Source of the DNA: DATHBD01 sp035296325
Lineage (GTDB): Bacteria > Actinomycetota > Actinomycetes > Mycobacteriales > Micromonosporaceae
DNA: 37,900 nt
Reading direction: 5' to 3'
Assembly (NCBI GenBank): GCA_035296325.1
Contig: DATHBD010000019.1
Coordinates: 1 to 37,900, forward strand
Part shown: positions 8,639 to 16,976 of the stretch, piece after piece
How the letters are laid out: every line of letters starts with the position of its first letter
How positions within the stretch are numbered: the first letter of the stretch is position 1
The notes under the pieces: generated by a model
Databases searched by the model: none
Told to the model about the DNA's origin: nothing
What the model saw: the letters and a program-made list of their open reading frames with translations, nothing else
Position numbers and translations under genes: made by a program

Positions 8639-8902
8639 CTATTCTGCGATCCGCGTCCGGCCGGTCCACCGGAACACTACGGGCGTGGCATCGTCGCCGG
8701 CCGCGCCGACCCTCTCGAAGTGTTCGTACCCCCCGTACAAGCAGATCTTGATCTTCTCTCTGGTTGGCGGGACCCGGTGCACGCGCAACTCGACCGGGAA
8801 GTGGGTGGGCCCGCCATCGAGCACGGCGTCGACCAGCTCCGCGGTCTCGGGCAAGGTGTCGACGGTCATCGAGGGACTCGGATTACTCAAGATTTCGGTC
8901 AT
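8639..8902 (-). CDS. DUF5988-like small protein
   Basis: 87 residues from ATG 8902, chosen because GGAGG lies about 7 bases upstream. The protein resembles the actinobacterial DUF5988 family (from memory): VDAVLDGGPTHFPVELRVHR, then KICLYGGYEHFERVG, and a C-terminal FRWTGRTRIAE. Such proteins are small and soluble, are found mainly in actinomycetes near biosynthetic genes, and have no established function. No signal peptide, membrane segment or Cys cluster beyond a single Cys is visible. It is the first gene of the unit leading into mutA. The 182-base gap before it holds a candidate promoter with a G-rich repeat pair. Confidence 0.75.
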   Translation of the reverse strand: MTEILSNPSPSMTVDTLPETAELVDAVLDGGPTHFPVELRVHRVPPTREKIKICLYGGYEHFERVGAAGDDATPVVFRWTGRTRIAE

Positions 8903-9041
8903 GCCACGACCTCCGTTCTTGTCGAGTTGCGACAGAGGCGAACGTGTACCTGGCGCCGCCTCGGCACCCGAACGGGACCTGCCGCGCCGGTCGGACGACC
9001 GACGGACTCCTCTGTCCCGTCGCGGCGATCCTCCTGAGCTG

Positions 9042-9089
9042 ACAGTAACCACGGCACTTCGGGCGGCCAACCCTTAGCTCACCCCTAAG
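9042..9089 (-). promoter_or_regulatory. Candidate promoter with paired G-rich heptamers upstream of the DUF5988-mut operon
   Basis: Read on the minus strand, CTTAGGGGTGAGCTAAGGG (9089-9071) contains TTAGGGG and CTAAGGG with an 11-base start-to-start spacing. A plausible -10 hexamer, TACTGT (9047-9042), follows after a 23-base gap. The upstream repeat overlaps the stop codon of the phosphopantetheinyl transferase gene. The same arrangement occurs before the thioesterase, acyl-CoA dehydrogenase and DAHP synthase genes. The spacing and position are seen; binding by a pathway regulator is inference. Confidence 0.4.
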
Positions 9090-9741
9090 CGACCAACGCG
9101 ATCGCGGTGATCACCAGCCCACCGGTCACGAGGAACCGGCCGCTGAACGCGTCCACCGTCCGGCCGGAAGCCCTGGGGCCGGGCACCAGCAGCCGGGCGA
9201 CGAAGGCGCCGTCGTCGGGCTGCATGACGATCTCCGCCTCGGCGAAGTCGAGCCACTGGCCGGTCAGCGGGAACCATGCCTTGTAGACCGCCTCCTTGGC
9301 GCTGAACAGCAGGCGGTCCCAGGGGACGCCGGGGCGCTCGGCGCAGTGGCGGGCGATCCGGTCGCGCTCGGACGTCAGGGACACGGCGTCGAGGACGCCG
9401 GGCGGAAGCGGGTACGCGGGTTCGGCGTCGATGCCGAGCGCCAGGACGTCCGTGGCAATCGCAAGGGCGGCCGCCCGGTAGTTGTCGCAGTGGGTCATGC
9501 TGCCGACGACGCCGGCCGGCCACCGGGGAGCACCACGGGCTCCCGGCAGGATCGGCGCCGGCGTGTGTCCCAGCCGGACCAGTGCCGCGCGGGCGCAGTG
9601 CCGCACTGAGGCGAACTCGCGCCTGCGCTTATCCACCGCGTTGGCTATCACGGCCTCTTCCTCGGCGAACAACGGCATGCCTACGGGGTCGCCGAAGCTC
9701 TCGACAGTGACCACGCCGGCTGGCACGATCCGCTCGATCAC
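9085..9741 (-). CDS. 4'-phosphopantetheinyl transferase (EntD/Sfp type)
   Basis: 218 residues from a GTG at 9741. It transfers the phosphopantetheine arm of CoA to the Ser of apo-carrier proteins, here the PKS ACPs and the stand-alone PCP. Motifs are in EntD-like order: GAPRWPAGVVGSMTHC (residues about 70-85) for CoA binding, LGIDAEP with Mg-binding Asp105 and Glu107, and the signature FSAKEAVYKAWFP (146-158) with Lys149, Glu150 and Lys154. The sequence before residue 1 in this frame is unlike protein, and the chosen start leaves 13 bases after the thioesterase stop, implying cotranscription. No strong ribosome site precedes it, so the start is tentative. Confidence 0.9.
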   Translation of the reverse strand: MIERIVPAGVVTVESFGDPVGMPLFAEEEAVIANAVDKRRREFASVRHCARAALVRLGHTPAPILPGARGAPRWPAGVVGSMTHCDNYRAAALAIATDVLALGIDAEPAYPLPPGVLDAVSLTSERDRIARHCAERPGVPWDRLLFSAKEAVYKAWFPLTGQWLDFAEAEIVMQPDDGAFVARLLVPGPRASGRTVDAFSGRFLVTGGLVITAIALVA

Positions 9742-9754
9742 GGCGGCGGGCGGG

Positions 9755-10525
9755 TCATCCGACGGCCACCCGGCGCTGGAAGCCGGCGACGATCTCCGCG
9801 ACTGCGGCCGAGACCGCCTCCTGCCGGCGGTTGAGGTAGAAGTGCCCGCCGGAGAAGACGCGCAGCGCGAACTCACCGTCGGTAAGCTGCTCCCAGGCGC
9901 GGGCCTCCGGCAGCGTCACCTTGGGGTCGCGGTCACCGGTCAGCACAGTGACGGGGGCGCGTAGTCGATCGCCCGGACGTAGACGGTAGGTCTCCACCGC
10001 GCGGTAGTCTGCCCGCAACGCTGGCAGGATCACGCGAAGCATGTCCTCGTCAGCGATGACCTCGAGTTCCTCACCGCTGAGCCGGCGCACTTCCGCGAGG
10101 AGTCCGGCGTCGTCGCGCAGGTGCACGTCCTCGTCGTGGTGGACGGTGGGCGACCGCCGACCGGAGGCGATCAGGCCGAGTAGCGCGCAGGGGTGCGCCG
10201 CCTCGATCCGGCGGGCCAACTCGAAGCCGAGTACCGCCCCCATGCTGTGGCCGAAGACGACAAGCGGCCGCACGGGGTGGTTGACCAGCGCCTCGATCAC
10301 CTGGTCCGCCAGCGTGTGCAGGTCGTCGACCGCAGGCTCGGCCCGACGATCCTGTCGGCCGGGGTACTGCACGCCAAGGACATCCAACGCCGGCGCCAGC
10401 GCTAGGGCCATAGGGCGGAAAAAGGTGGCAGATCCGCCAGCGTGCGGCAGGCAGAGCAGCTGCACCGCGTCGTCTCGAGCCGGACCGTACCGACGCAACC
10501 ATCGCTCGGCTGGTGCGATCGCCAT
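9755..10525 (-). CDS. Type II thioesterase (PKS/NRPS editing)
   Basis: 256 residues, an alpha/beta hydrolase of the external (TEII) type that removes aberrant acyl groups from carrier proteins, keeping the assembly line running. Family signatures: LLCLPHAGGSATFFRPMA near the N-terminus, VQYPGRQDRR, nucleophile Ser94 in FGHSMGA, acid Asp in TGDRDPKV, and His in SGGHFYLN. ATG 10525 is preceded by GAGGAG six bases upstream, deciding this start over one nine codons earlier. It is the first gene of the minus-strand unit with the phosphopantetheinyl transferase, and its promoter region faces the first LAL regulator. Confidence 0.93.
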   Translation of the reverse strand: MAIAPAERWLRRYGPARDDAVQLLCLPHAGGSATFFRPMALALAPALDVLGVQYPGRQDRRAEPAVDDLHTLADQVIEALVNHPVRPLVVFGHSMGAVLGFELARRIEAAHPCALLGLIASGRRSPTVHHDEDVHLRDDAGLLAEVRRLSGEELEVIADEDMLRVILPALRADYRAVETYRLRPGDRLRAPVTVLTGDRDPKVTLPEARAWEQLTDGEFALRVFSGGHFYLNRRQEAVSAAVAEIVAGFQRRVAVG

Positions 10526-10560
10526 TGGGCTCCTCAGTCGGTCAGCGGGCACTGTGACTC

Positions 10561-10610
10561 ATCATCGGCCCCCGCACCCGCGCCACCAACCCCTGAATCA
10601 GTACCCCTAG
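10561..10610 (-). promoter_or_regulatory. Candidate thioesterase promoter with paired G-rich heptamers
   Basis: On the minus strand CTAGGGG (10610-10604) and TCAGGGG (10596-10590) are 14 bases apart, start to start. A weak -10 candidate, GATGAT (10566-10561), follows after 23 bases, and the thioesterase ATG lies 35 bases further on. CTAGGGG is identical to both repeats in the acyl-CoA dehydrogenase promoter. Promoter activity is inferred from position and pattern only. Confidence 0.35.
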
Positions 10611-11145
10611 CGCTGGCCCGGCTGCTCCCGCATCCGGCCTATGTGATGGCTTACATAACGACTCCGGTTCATCGAAGGCCCTCGCAGCAGACATGGATAC
10701 TGCCGGGCACATTCCTGAACGCAATATTTTGAATGTCTAGCTCGGTCGATATACACAGCGGTTCCGAGCATAGCGGAAACAGTGCTAACCACACTGAACG
10801 TGGTAGCCCGGATGAACCGCAGCAAACCGCGCGAACCTAACTAATTTACTGTGTGCTATTTTAGCAGCACTATACGTGACGGTAATTCGCCAGATTCGTA
10901 CCTTACGCGCAGCCTCGCTATCACAAAACTCGCGGCTCGTCTGTCAAAAAGAGGCTTGTGTTCAAAGGGGAGACACTGCCATAATCTTCCTAAGCGCCGC
11001 CGTCATCTGCCGAAACTTCCGCTGCGTCGGTGCGTCGACTTATAACTCGACATCGCCGCCGTTGCCGATCCAGGAATGGTTTGACGAGTTGCCGACATAT
11101 TGCGTGGATCCCATTACTTCAGCGGGACAAGCCCCCTCGACTATC
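10611..11145. promoter_or_regulatory. AT-richer divergent control region before the first LAL gene
   Basis: Over 500 bases with clearly lower GC than the surroundings and no convincing gene; the frame upstream of the LAL start is open from 10876 but has non-coding composition. It contains an imperfect 18-base palindrome at 10640-10657 (TATGTGATGGCTTACATA, seven of nine pairs matching at the arms and one inner position) and a 13-base palindrome at 10854-10866 (TGCTATTTTAGCA). Both are plausible operators for a regulator of LAL expression. No gene for their cognate protein can be assigned. Confidence 0.4.
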
Positions 11146-13953
11146 ATGCCTCTCCGGCCAATCGCCGCCGGTCCTGCAACGCACGAAGGCATCCGCGTTC
11201 TCACCGCGGCCCTCGCCGACCGCTGTCACTCCGGGGCGTCGCCCACCGGGCCCCCCGTACTTGTAGTCACCGGTGCCGTGGGCTCGGGCAAGACTCGTCT
11301 GCTGGACGCGTTCATCCCGCAGGTCGCCGACGCCGGTGTCCGGATACTCGCCGCCACCGGGTCACGCGCGGAGCAGGACGTACCGTTCGGAATCGTGCGG
11401 CAGCTGCTCGACGCCGCCGGCACGAATGCACCGCCTGGGGATCCGCGCGGCGCGGATCGCGCTCAGTCCGCGCACCACCTCCGCGAGACAGCCGCCCGCT
11501 GGGGTGACGCCCTCAGCCATGTCCTCGGCACGTCGCCGACCGTGGTCGTGGTAGACGACGTCCATCTGGCCGATGCGGCCTCAATGCGGTGCCTTGCCAC
11601 GTTGGGGGACCAGGTCGCGCCCCTCCCGTCCCTGATGGTCCTCGCCGAGGCACCGCAGACCGCGCCGCGCCACTTCGCGGCCCGGGTCCTCCTGCAGCCT
11701 CGTCGCGGTCTGCGCCGGCTGTACCTGATGCTGCTGCAGCCGACCGAGGTGCGGACGATGGCGGCGCGTCGCCTCGGCGCCGAGACCGCGGACGTCCTGA
11801 CCGGCGACCTGCACGCGATGAGCGGCGGCAATCCGCTGCTGGTTCGGGCGCTGCTTGATGACCAGCGCGGACGTGGGGTCACTGACGTCGCCATCGCCGG
11901 TGAAGCGTTCCGTGAGGCGATCCTGACCTGCCTGCACCGATGCGAACCGGTGGTGCTCGCGGCGCTGCGGGCACTGGCCGTAACTGGCGATCGAATCAGC
12001 GCTCCACCGCTGCGCGATCTCGTCGACCTGGAAGATCCGAGGGTGGCGATGCGCCTGACCGAGAACACCACGGCTGGGCTGGTCCGCGACGGCCGACTCG
12101 TGCACCCCGTGGTGGCGCACGCCATCCGCGACGGCATGTCGCTGGCGGAGCGGGCCCGCCTGCACCGCGGGGTGGCCCGGCGGCTGCACCTCGACGGCGC
12201 AGCGCTGACGTCCGTAGCGCCGCACCTGCTGGAGATCGACGACACCGCCGAGCCCTGGATGATCCGCGCGATGGTGACCGCTGGAGAGCAGCTGATCAGC
12301 GAGGGACGCGGCGAGCCGGCGCTGCGGTACCTACGGTGGGCGAACCGGCACTGCTCCGACGTGACCGAGCGGGCCCGCGTGCGGGCCACCATTGCCCTGG
12401 CCGAGTGGGGGCGGGACCCACAGGCGGTCGTGCGCCATCTACCCACGGTCGTCAAGGCGGTGCGGGACGGCCACCTCGGCCTCAGCGGCACCGTATCGGC
12501 CGTGCGCGGCCTGCTCTGGCACGGCCAGGCGGACACCGCGGTCGACCTGATCCACCAGGAACGTCACCGGACGGGGCGGGACTCCGCAGCGACGGTCGAG
12601 CTGGGGACTTACCGGGAGTTCCTGTGGATGCTGTATCCCATGTCGGCGCTGCGGCCAGAGTCCGGTCCCCCAGTGCCCGGCGACGACCCCTCCGCGGAGG
12701 CCGACGCCAGGCAGCTGCGGCAGTGCCTTTCCACACTGTCCAGCGTCCTACGCCGGGGTGCGCATCACCGCTCGGTGCGGGACGCCGAGCGGGTGCTGCA
12801 CGAGTTCCGCAGCAACGACCGGGACCTGTGGTGCGCCATCTGGGCGGTCGTCACCCTGATTTACGCCGACCGGCTCAAATCGGCACTCACGTGGTGCCGG
12901 CTCCTGGCAGACCGGGCCGAACGCCAACGACACTTCACGGCGCTGGCCGTGGTGACCGCGTTGATGGCCGAGGGGTCGGTCCGCAGCGGCGACCTCACCG
13001 CCGCCGAGAGCCTCGGCGAGCGCGCGTTCGCTCATCTCGGGCCACGCAGCTGGGGGGTGGCGGTGGGCTACCCGCTGGCTACCAGGGCGCGGACCCTCAC
13101 GCTGATGGGACGCCTGGACGAGGCCGCCGAGCAGTTCCGCACGCCGGTGCCGCCGTCCATGTTCGATACGTCGTTCGGACTGTCCTACCTGCACGCCCGC
13201 GGGGAGCACGCGCTGGCAACCGACGCCGAGGCGGCCCTGCGGGACTTCGAGACGTGCGGCCGCCTGATGGCGGCGTGGCGGCTGGATCTGCCGGTGCTGC
13301 TGCCTTGGCGGACCGACGCCGCCCGGGCTTGTCTGCGGCTCGGGCGCACGGACGACGCCCGACGGCTGGCCCTGGAGGAGCTCTCCGCGCTGCCTGCCAC
13401 CGCGTCGCGTCTGCGTGGCAAGGCTTTGCGGGTGCTCGCCGCCGTCGGAGGGAACAGCAAGCGGATACCGCTGCTCCGGCAGGCCGTTGACGCTCTCGCC
13501 GACAGCGGCGACGTCATGGAGCACGCTCATGCGCTGTTCGACCTGGGCGGCGCATACCAGGCGGTCCGCCGTACGCACGACGCACGACGTGCCATCCGGG
13601 CTGCCCATGCTTTGACGCGCGATCTGGCGGTGGCGCCCCCCCGCGCCGCAACCGAGCCACCGTCGGCGGCTGCCGATCCGGCGGCCGTTGCGCAGGCGCT
13701 GAGCCCGGCGGAGAGCAGGGTCGCGGCGTTGGCCGCACAAGGGCACACCAATCGGGAGATCGCGGCCACCCTGTTCCTCACCGTCAGCACCGTCGAGCAG
13801 CACCTGACCAAGGCATACCGCAAACTCCGGGTGGACAACCGCGGTGAGCTGGCGCTGCGGCTGCGGATCCCATCCTGGACCCCGAAGTCAACCACTGGGT
13901 CGGTGCCGATCTTTTCATCTGTACGCCACAGGCCAGGGGGTGTCGACGATTGA
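11146..13953 (+). CDS. LAL-family (large ATP-binding LuxR) transcriptional regulator 1
   Basis: 935 residues from ATG 11146. It is a cytoplasmic pathway-type activator. The AAA/NACHT-like ATPase part has Walker A GAVGSGKT (residues 43-50) and Walker B VVVVDDVHLAD. A long helical middle (TPR-like) follows, then a C-terminal LuxR/GerE helix-turn-helix (852-905) with LSPAESRVAALAAQGHTNRE and TVSTVEQHLTKAYRKL. LAL regulators usually activate macrolide and polyether operons in actinomycetes. The start is uncertain: no ribosome site is visible before 11146 and the frame is open upstream, but that part has AT-rich, non-coding character. The gene is paralogous along its whole length to the next gene. 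Confidence 0.88.
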   Translation: MPLRPIAAGPATHEGIRVLTAALADRCHSGASPTGPPVLVVTGAVGSGKTRLLDAFIPQVADAGVRILAATGSRAEQDVPFGIVRQLLDAAGTNAPPGDPRGADRAQSAHHLRETAARWGDALSHVLGTSPTVVVVDDVHLADAASMRCLATLGDQVAPLPSLMVLAEAPQTAPRHFAARVLLQPRRGLRRLYLMLLQPTEVRTMAARRLGAETADVLTGDLHAMSGGNPLLVRALLDDQRGRGVTDVAIAGEAFREAILTCLHRCEPVVLAALRALAVTGDRISAPPLRDLVDLEDPRVAMRLTENTTAGLVRDGRLVHPVVAHAIRDGMSLAERARLHRGVARRLHLDGAALTSVAPHLLEIDDTAEPWMIRAMVTAGEQLISEGRGEPALRYLRWANRHCSDVTERARVRATIALAEWGRDPQAVVRHLPTVVKAVRDGHLGLSGTVSAVRGLLWHGQADTAVDLIHQERHRTGRDSAATVELGTYREFLWMLYPMSALRPESGPPVPGDDPSAEADARQLRQCLSTLSSVLRRGAHHRSVRDAERVLHEFRSNDRDLWCAIWAVVTLIYADRLKSALTWCRLLADRAERQRHFTALAVVTALMAEGSVRSGDLTAAESLGERAFAHLGPRSWGVAVGYPLATRARTLTLMGRLDEAAEQFRTPVPPSMFDTSFGLSYLHARGEHALATDAEAALRDFETCGRLMAAWRLDLPVLLPWRTDAARACLRLGRTDDARRLALEELSALPATASRLRGKALRVLAAVGGNSKRIPLLRQAVDALADSGDVMEHAHALFDLGGAYQAVRRTHDARRAIRAAHALTRDLAVAPPRAATEPPSAAADPAAVAQALSPAESRVAALAAQGHTNREIAATLFLTVSTVEQHLTKAYRKLRVDNRGELALRLRIPSWTPKSTTGSVPIFSSVRHRPGGVDD

Positions 13954-13999
13954 ACGCCGTCATCAGGCGTTGACAGACTCGCGCTACTGATCGCGAGTC
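13953..13999. terminator. Two tandem hairpins after the first LAL gene
   Basis: Immediately at the stop codon lies AACGCC-GTCATCA-GGCGTT (13953-13971), followed by GACTCGCG-CTACTGAT-CGCGAGTC (13976-13999). Both inverted repeats are perfect in their arms (6 and 8 bp). There is no T-run, as is usual in actinomycetes. They may end LAL1 transcription or, since LAL2 starts about 145 bases later, act as operator or attenuator sites for it. Confidence 0.45.
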
Positions 14000-14142
14000 A
14001 GGTGCCCGGCCGCCGGAGCGTGGGTGATCGGGCAAACGGTCCGGCCGATGCGGACGACCGGAGACGGACGGGGGCGCCTCGACGCCGTGCGGCCGGATCC
14101 CGCTCGCCGGCGAGCAGTCGGCTGCCACGGGGGAGGCTTGAG

Positions 14143-16902
14143 GTGTTGCTAGGTCGGGAAAGAGAACTCGGCGAACTCCGGTCCATGCTGGACGAGTGCG
14201 TCCGGCGACGACGCAGTCAGGTGATCCTGCTGTCCGGCGCCGTGGGCAGCGGCAAGTCCAGTGTGCTCGACGGGTTCGAACTGGACCTGGCGGGTGGCGC
14301 CACGCGCTTTGTCGCCGCGCGCGGCGCAGCCGGACCGGACCGGCGGTTCGGAGTGATCGACCAGCTCCTCGCTGGAACACGGGTCGGCGCCCGGAACACC
14401 CCGCGGATCGCCGACCTGCTGAGTGATTCCTCCTTCGCCGGGCCGCTGCCCGAGCCCGGGGCACCGATTACCGCGCCGACCGGGGCAGGCGACCGGGCCC
14501 GTGGCGCGGTGCTGCAGGACCTGTCGTCGGCGCTGTTGGATCTGGCCGTGCATGGGCCGGTCGTGTTCGCCGTCGACGACGTGCACGCGGCCGATGCGGC
14601 GTCACTGCACTGCCTGCTGTACGTGGTCCGGCGGCTGCGGTACTCGCAGGCCGTTGTCATGGTCCTGCTCACCGAGTCGTCGACGGTGGAGCGGAGGTAC
14701 CCGTTGTTCCGCGCGGAACTGCTGAGTCAGCCGCACACCGCCCGCCTCGTCCTCCCACCGCTCTCCCGCGACGCGCTGGCCCGGATGGCCGGTGAGGTGA
14801 CGCCCGACGCCGCAGCCGCCTGGGCCGACGAGTGCCTGGCGCTGACCGGCGGCAACCCATTGCTGGCGCAGGCGCTCCTGGACGCCCGCGCCCGCGGCGA
14901 CCAGCAGGTGGATGCACCTCTCCGCCGCGCCGTGGTGAACTGCCTGCAGCGCCACGAGCCGGTCAGCCGCTCGGTAGCCGAGGCGCTCGCGGTCCTTGAC
15001 GGACAGGTTCCCGTCGAGTTGCTGAGTCAGATGCTCGGCATTGACCCGGCCGTCGCCGGCCGAGCCCTGCAGGCGTTGGCGGCATCCGGCCTCGTAGAGG
15101 ACGGCCGCCTGCGTCAACTGGTGCTGCGTCGCTCGATCCTCACCGATCTTGCGCCCGGCCGGCGGCAACAGCTGCATGAGCGGGCCGCCGCGACGCTCGA
15201 CGAGCACGGCGCCGAGCCGGGCGAGGTGGCCGAGCACCTGCTGGCCGCGGACCGGGCCGAGGCGGACTGGGCGGTGACGGCACTCCAGGAGTCCGCGGCC
15301 CAGTCGCTGGCCGTCGGCCGGCCCGACTTGGCGAGCGCGTACCTCGGCCTGGCCGAGCGCGCCGCCCCGTTCACCGAGCGCCGGGTCGACATTAAGACCA
15401 TGCTGCTCACGGCCCGCTGGCAGATCAATCCGTTGGGCGCTGACCCGGACCTGGCCGAATTGGTCCACGATGCGGAGGCCGCCGACGGCAGCCGGCACTT
15501 CGCCACGGTGCCGTTCCTGCTGTGGAAGGGCAAATTCGCCGAGGTCGACCGGCTCCTGGGCTCGCGGGCACCGACCGGTGCTCCGGAACCGGCCCGGTTG
15601 CTGTCCGCCGTGGTGCGCCCGGGCAACAGCCCTGACCGCGAGAGATGGACGCGGGAGGCGTTGGCCGGCGGCCCACCGCTGGCGGGCGACGCCACGCGCG
15701 AGGCACTGACCGTGCTCGCCGCGAGCCTGCTCCCCGACGCCCCCGGTGATGTGGCCGGCGCCGCCGAGCAGGTACTGCAGCGCCACCACTCCGACAGCAG
15801 CACTGCCGGGCCGCTGACCGCGCCGCTGATGGCGCTGCTCTGGGCCGGGCGCGCCGACCGGGCAGCCGCATGGACCGACGTCCTCCTGGATCGGCCGCAC
15901 ATGCGCCAGTCGTACAGCTGGCATTCCGTCCTGCTGGCCATCCGCGCCGAGGCCGCGCTGCGCCTGGGCGATCTGCGCGGCGCCAGCCGGCACGCCCACC
16001 AGGCGTGGGACGCCATTCCGCAGGCGTGGGGCGTGGCCAGCGCGGGTCCCCTCGCCACCCTCATCGGGTGCGCCACCACGGCACACCGGCTTGACGAGGC
16101 GGAACGGTGGTTGCGTGTGCCGGTGACGCCGGAGACGTTCGAGACGCCGCTCGGCCTGCAGTATCTCGGCGCGCGGGCCGCGTACCACCTCGCCAGGGAC
16201 GCGCCAGAGGAAGCCGAAGCGGATCTGCAGCGCTGCCGTGACCTGATGACGGCCTGGCATACCGATATCGCCGGCATCGTGCCCTGGCGGGTCGAGCTGG
16301 CCCGGGTGCATCTGGCCACCGGCGCCCACACCGACGCCCGCAGCCTGCTGCGTGACGAACTCGACCGGCCCGGCGTGGTGGACCACCGCACCCGCGGTCG
16401 GGCGCTGCGGCTGCTCGCCGCGATGGCTGCGCCGGAGGAGCGCCGGGCGCTGCTCAGCGATGCCGTGGCCCATTTGCAGCGGGTCGGCGACCGCGTCGAG
16501 CTGGCCATGGCGCTCGGCGACACCGGCCGCCGCCTGCTCGGCGTTCGGGAGCCGGTTCGGGCACGCCGCCTGTTCCGCCGCGCCTTCCATTTGGCCGAGG
16601 AGTGCGGCGCGACGTTACTGGCGCGGGAGCTCCTGCGGGAGGAGCCCGGCGCGGCGGAGGCACCGAGGCTGCGGAACGAACGCGGGGTGGACGTGCTCAG
16701 CGACGCGGAGTGCCGGGTGACGACCCTAGCCGCCCGTGGACACACCAATCGGCAGATCGCGGAGCAGCTCTTCATCACTGTGAGCACGGTCGAGCAGCAC
16801 CTGACCAAGGCGTACCGCAAGTTGAACGTCAAACGTCGAGCAGAGCTCGGCGTACGCCTTGGCACCGGCGAGCCGTGCGAACGGCCGGCTCAGGCGGGCT
16901 GA
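14143..16902 (+). CDS. LAL-family (large ATP-binding LuxR) transcriptional regulator 2
   Basis: 919 residues from GTG 14143, chosen because GGGGGAGG lies just upstream and the protein then begins with the family-typical LLGRERELGELRSMLDE. Walker A GAVGSGKS is at residues 32-39, Walker B is VVFAVDDVHAAD, and a TPR-like middle follows. The C-terminal LuxR helix-turn-helix (852-905) has LSDAECRVTTLAARGHTNRQ and the same TVSTVEQHLTKAYRKL recognition region as LAL1, so both probably read similar sites. A rare TTA leucine codon at 16615-16617 could place translation under bldA tRNA control, as in many antibiotic regulators. Tandem duplication is the simplest origin of the pair. Confidence 0.9.
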   Translation: MLLGRERELGELRSMLDECVRRRRSQVILLSGAVGSGKSSVLDGFELDLAGGATRFVAARGAAGPDRRFGVIDQLLAGTRVGARNTPRIADLLSDSSFAGPLPEPGAPITAPTGAGDRARGAVLQDLSSALLDLAVHGPVVFAVDDVHAADAASLHCLLYVVRRLRYSQAVVMVLLTESSTVERRYPLFRAELLSQPHTARLVLPPLSRDALARMAGEVTPDAAAAWADECLALTGGNPLLAQALLDARARGDQQVDAPLRRAVVNCLQRHEPVSRSVAEALAVLDGQVPVELLSQMLGIDPAVAGRALQALAASGLVEDGRLRQLVLRRSILTDLAPGRRQQLHERAAATLDEHGAEPGEVAEHLLAADRAEADWAVTALQESAAQSLAVGRPDLASAYLGLAERAAPFTERRVDIKTMLLTARWQINPLGADPDLAELVHDAEAADGSRHFATVPFLLWKGKFAEVDRLLGSRAPTGAPEPARLLSAVVRPGNSPDRERWTREALAGGPPLAGDATREALTVLAASLLPDAPGDVAGAAEQVLQRHHSDSSTAGPLTAPLMALLWAGRADRAAAWTDVLLDRPHMRQSYSWHSVLLAIRAEAALRLGDLRGASRHAHQAWDAIPQAWGVASAGPLATLIGCATTAHRLDEAERWLRVPVTPETFETPLGLQYLGARAAYHLARDAPEEAEADLQRCRDLMTAWHTDIAGIVPWRVELARVHLATGAHTDARSLLRDELDRPGVVDHRTRGRALRLLAAMAAPEERRALLSDAVAHLQRVGDRVELAMALGDTGRRLLGVREPVRARRLFRRAFHLAEECGATLLARELLREEPGAAEAPRLRNERGVDVLSDAECRVTTLAARGHTNRQIAEQLFITVSTVEQHLTKAYRKLNVKRRAELGVRLGTGEPCERPAQAG

Positions 16903-16947
16903 GTGAGATCGTCCCGAACCGACAGCGCTGATGCAATTGGTGGTCTA

Positions 16948-16965
16948 CTGTCACGATAACGACAG
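16948..16965. promoter_or_regulatory. CTGTC-N8-GACAG inverted repeat before the amidohydrolase gene
   Basis: The arms CTGTC and GACAG flank ACGATAAC and the right arm runs into the ribosome site AGGAGG (16964-16969) of the following gene. An operator here could block transcription or translation start. TACTGT just inside the left arm could also be a -10. The pattern is short and could be chance. Confidence 0.3.
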
Positions 16966-16976
16966 GAGGACCAAAC

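Noticed and set aside
10876..11145. N-terminal extension of LAL1 by 90 codons
   Set aside because: Although open, it is AT-rich with random third positions and no family-like sequence; it is control region.
14602..16865. Two long minus-strand open frames (662 and 583 codons) opposite LAL2
   Set aside because: They lie wholly antisense to a well-supported regulator, have no recognisable motif, and reflect high GC at third codon positions.
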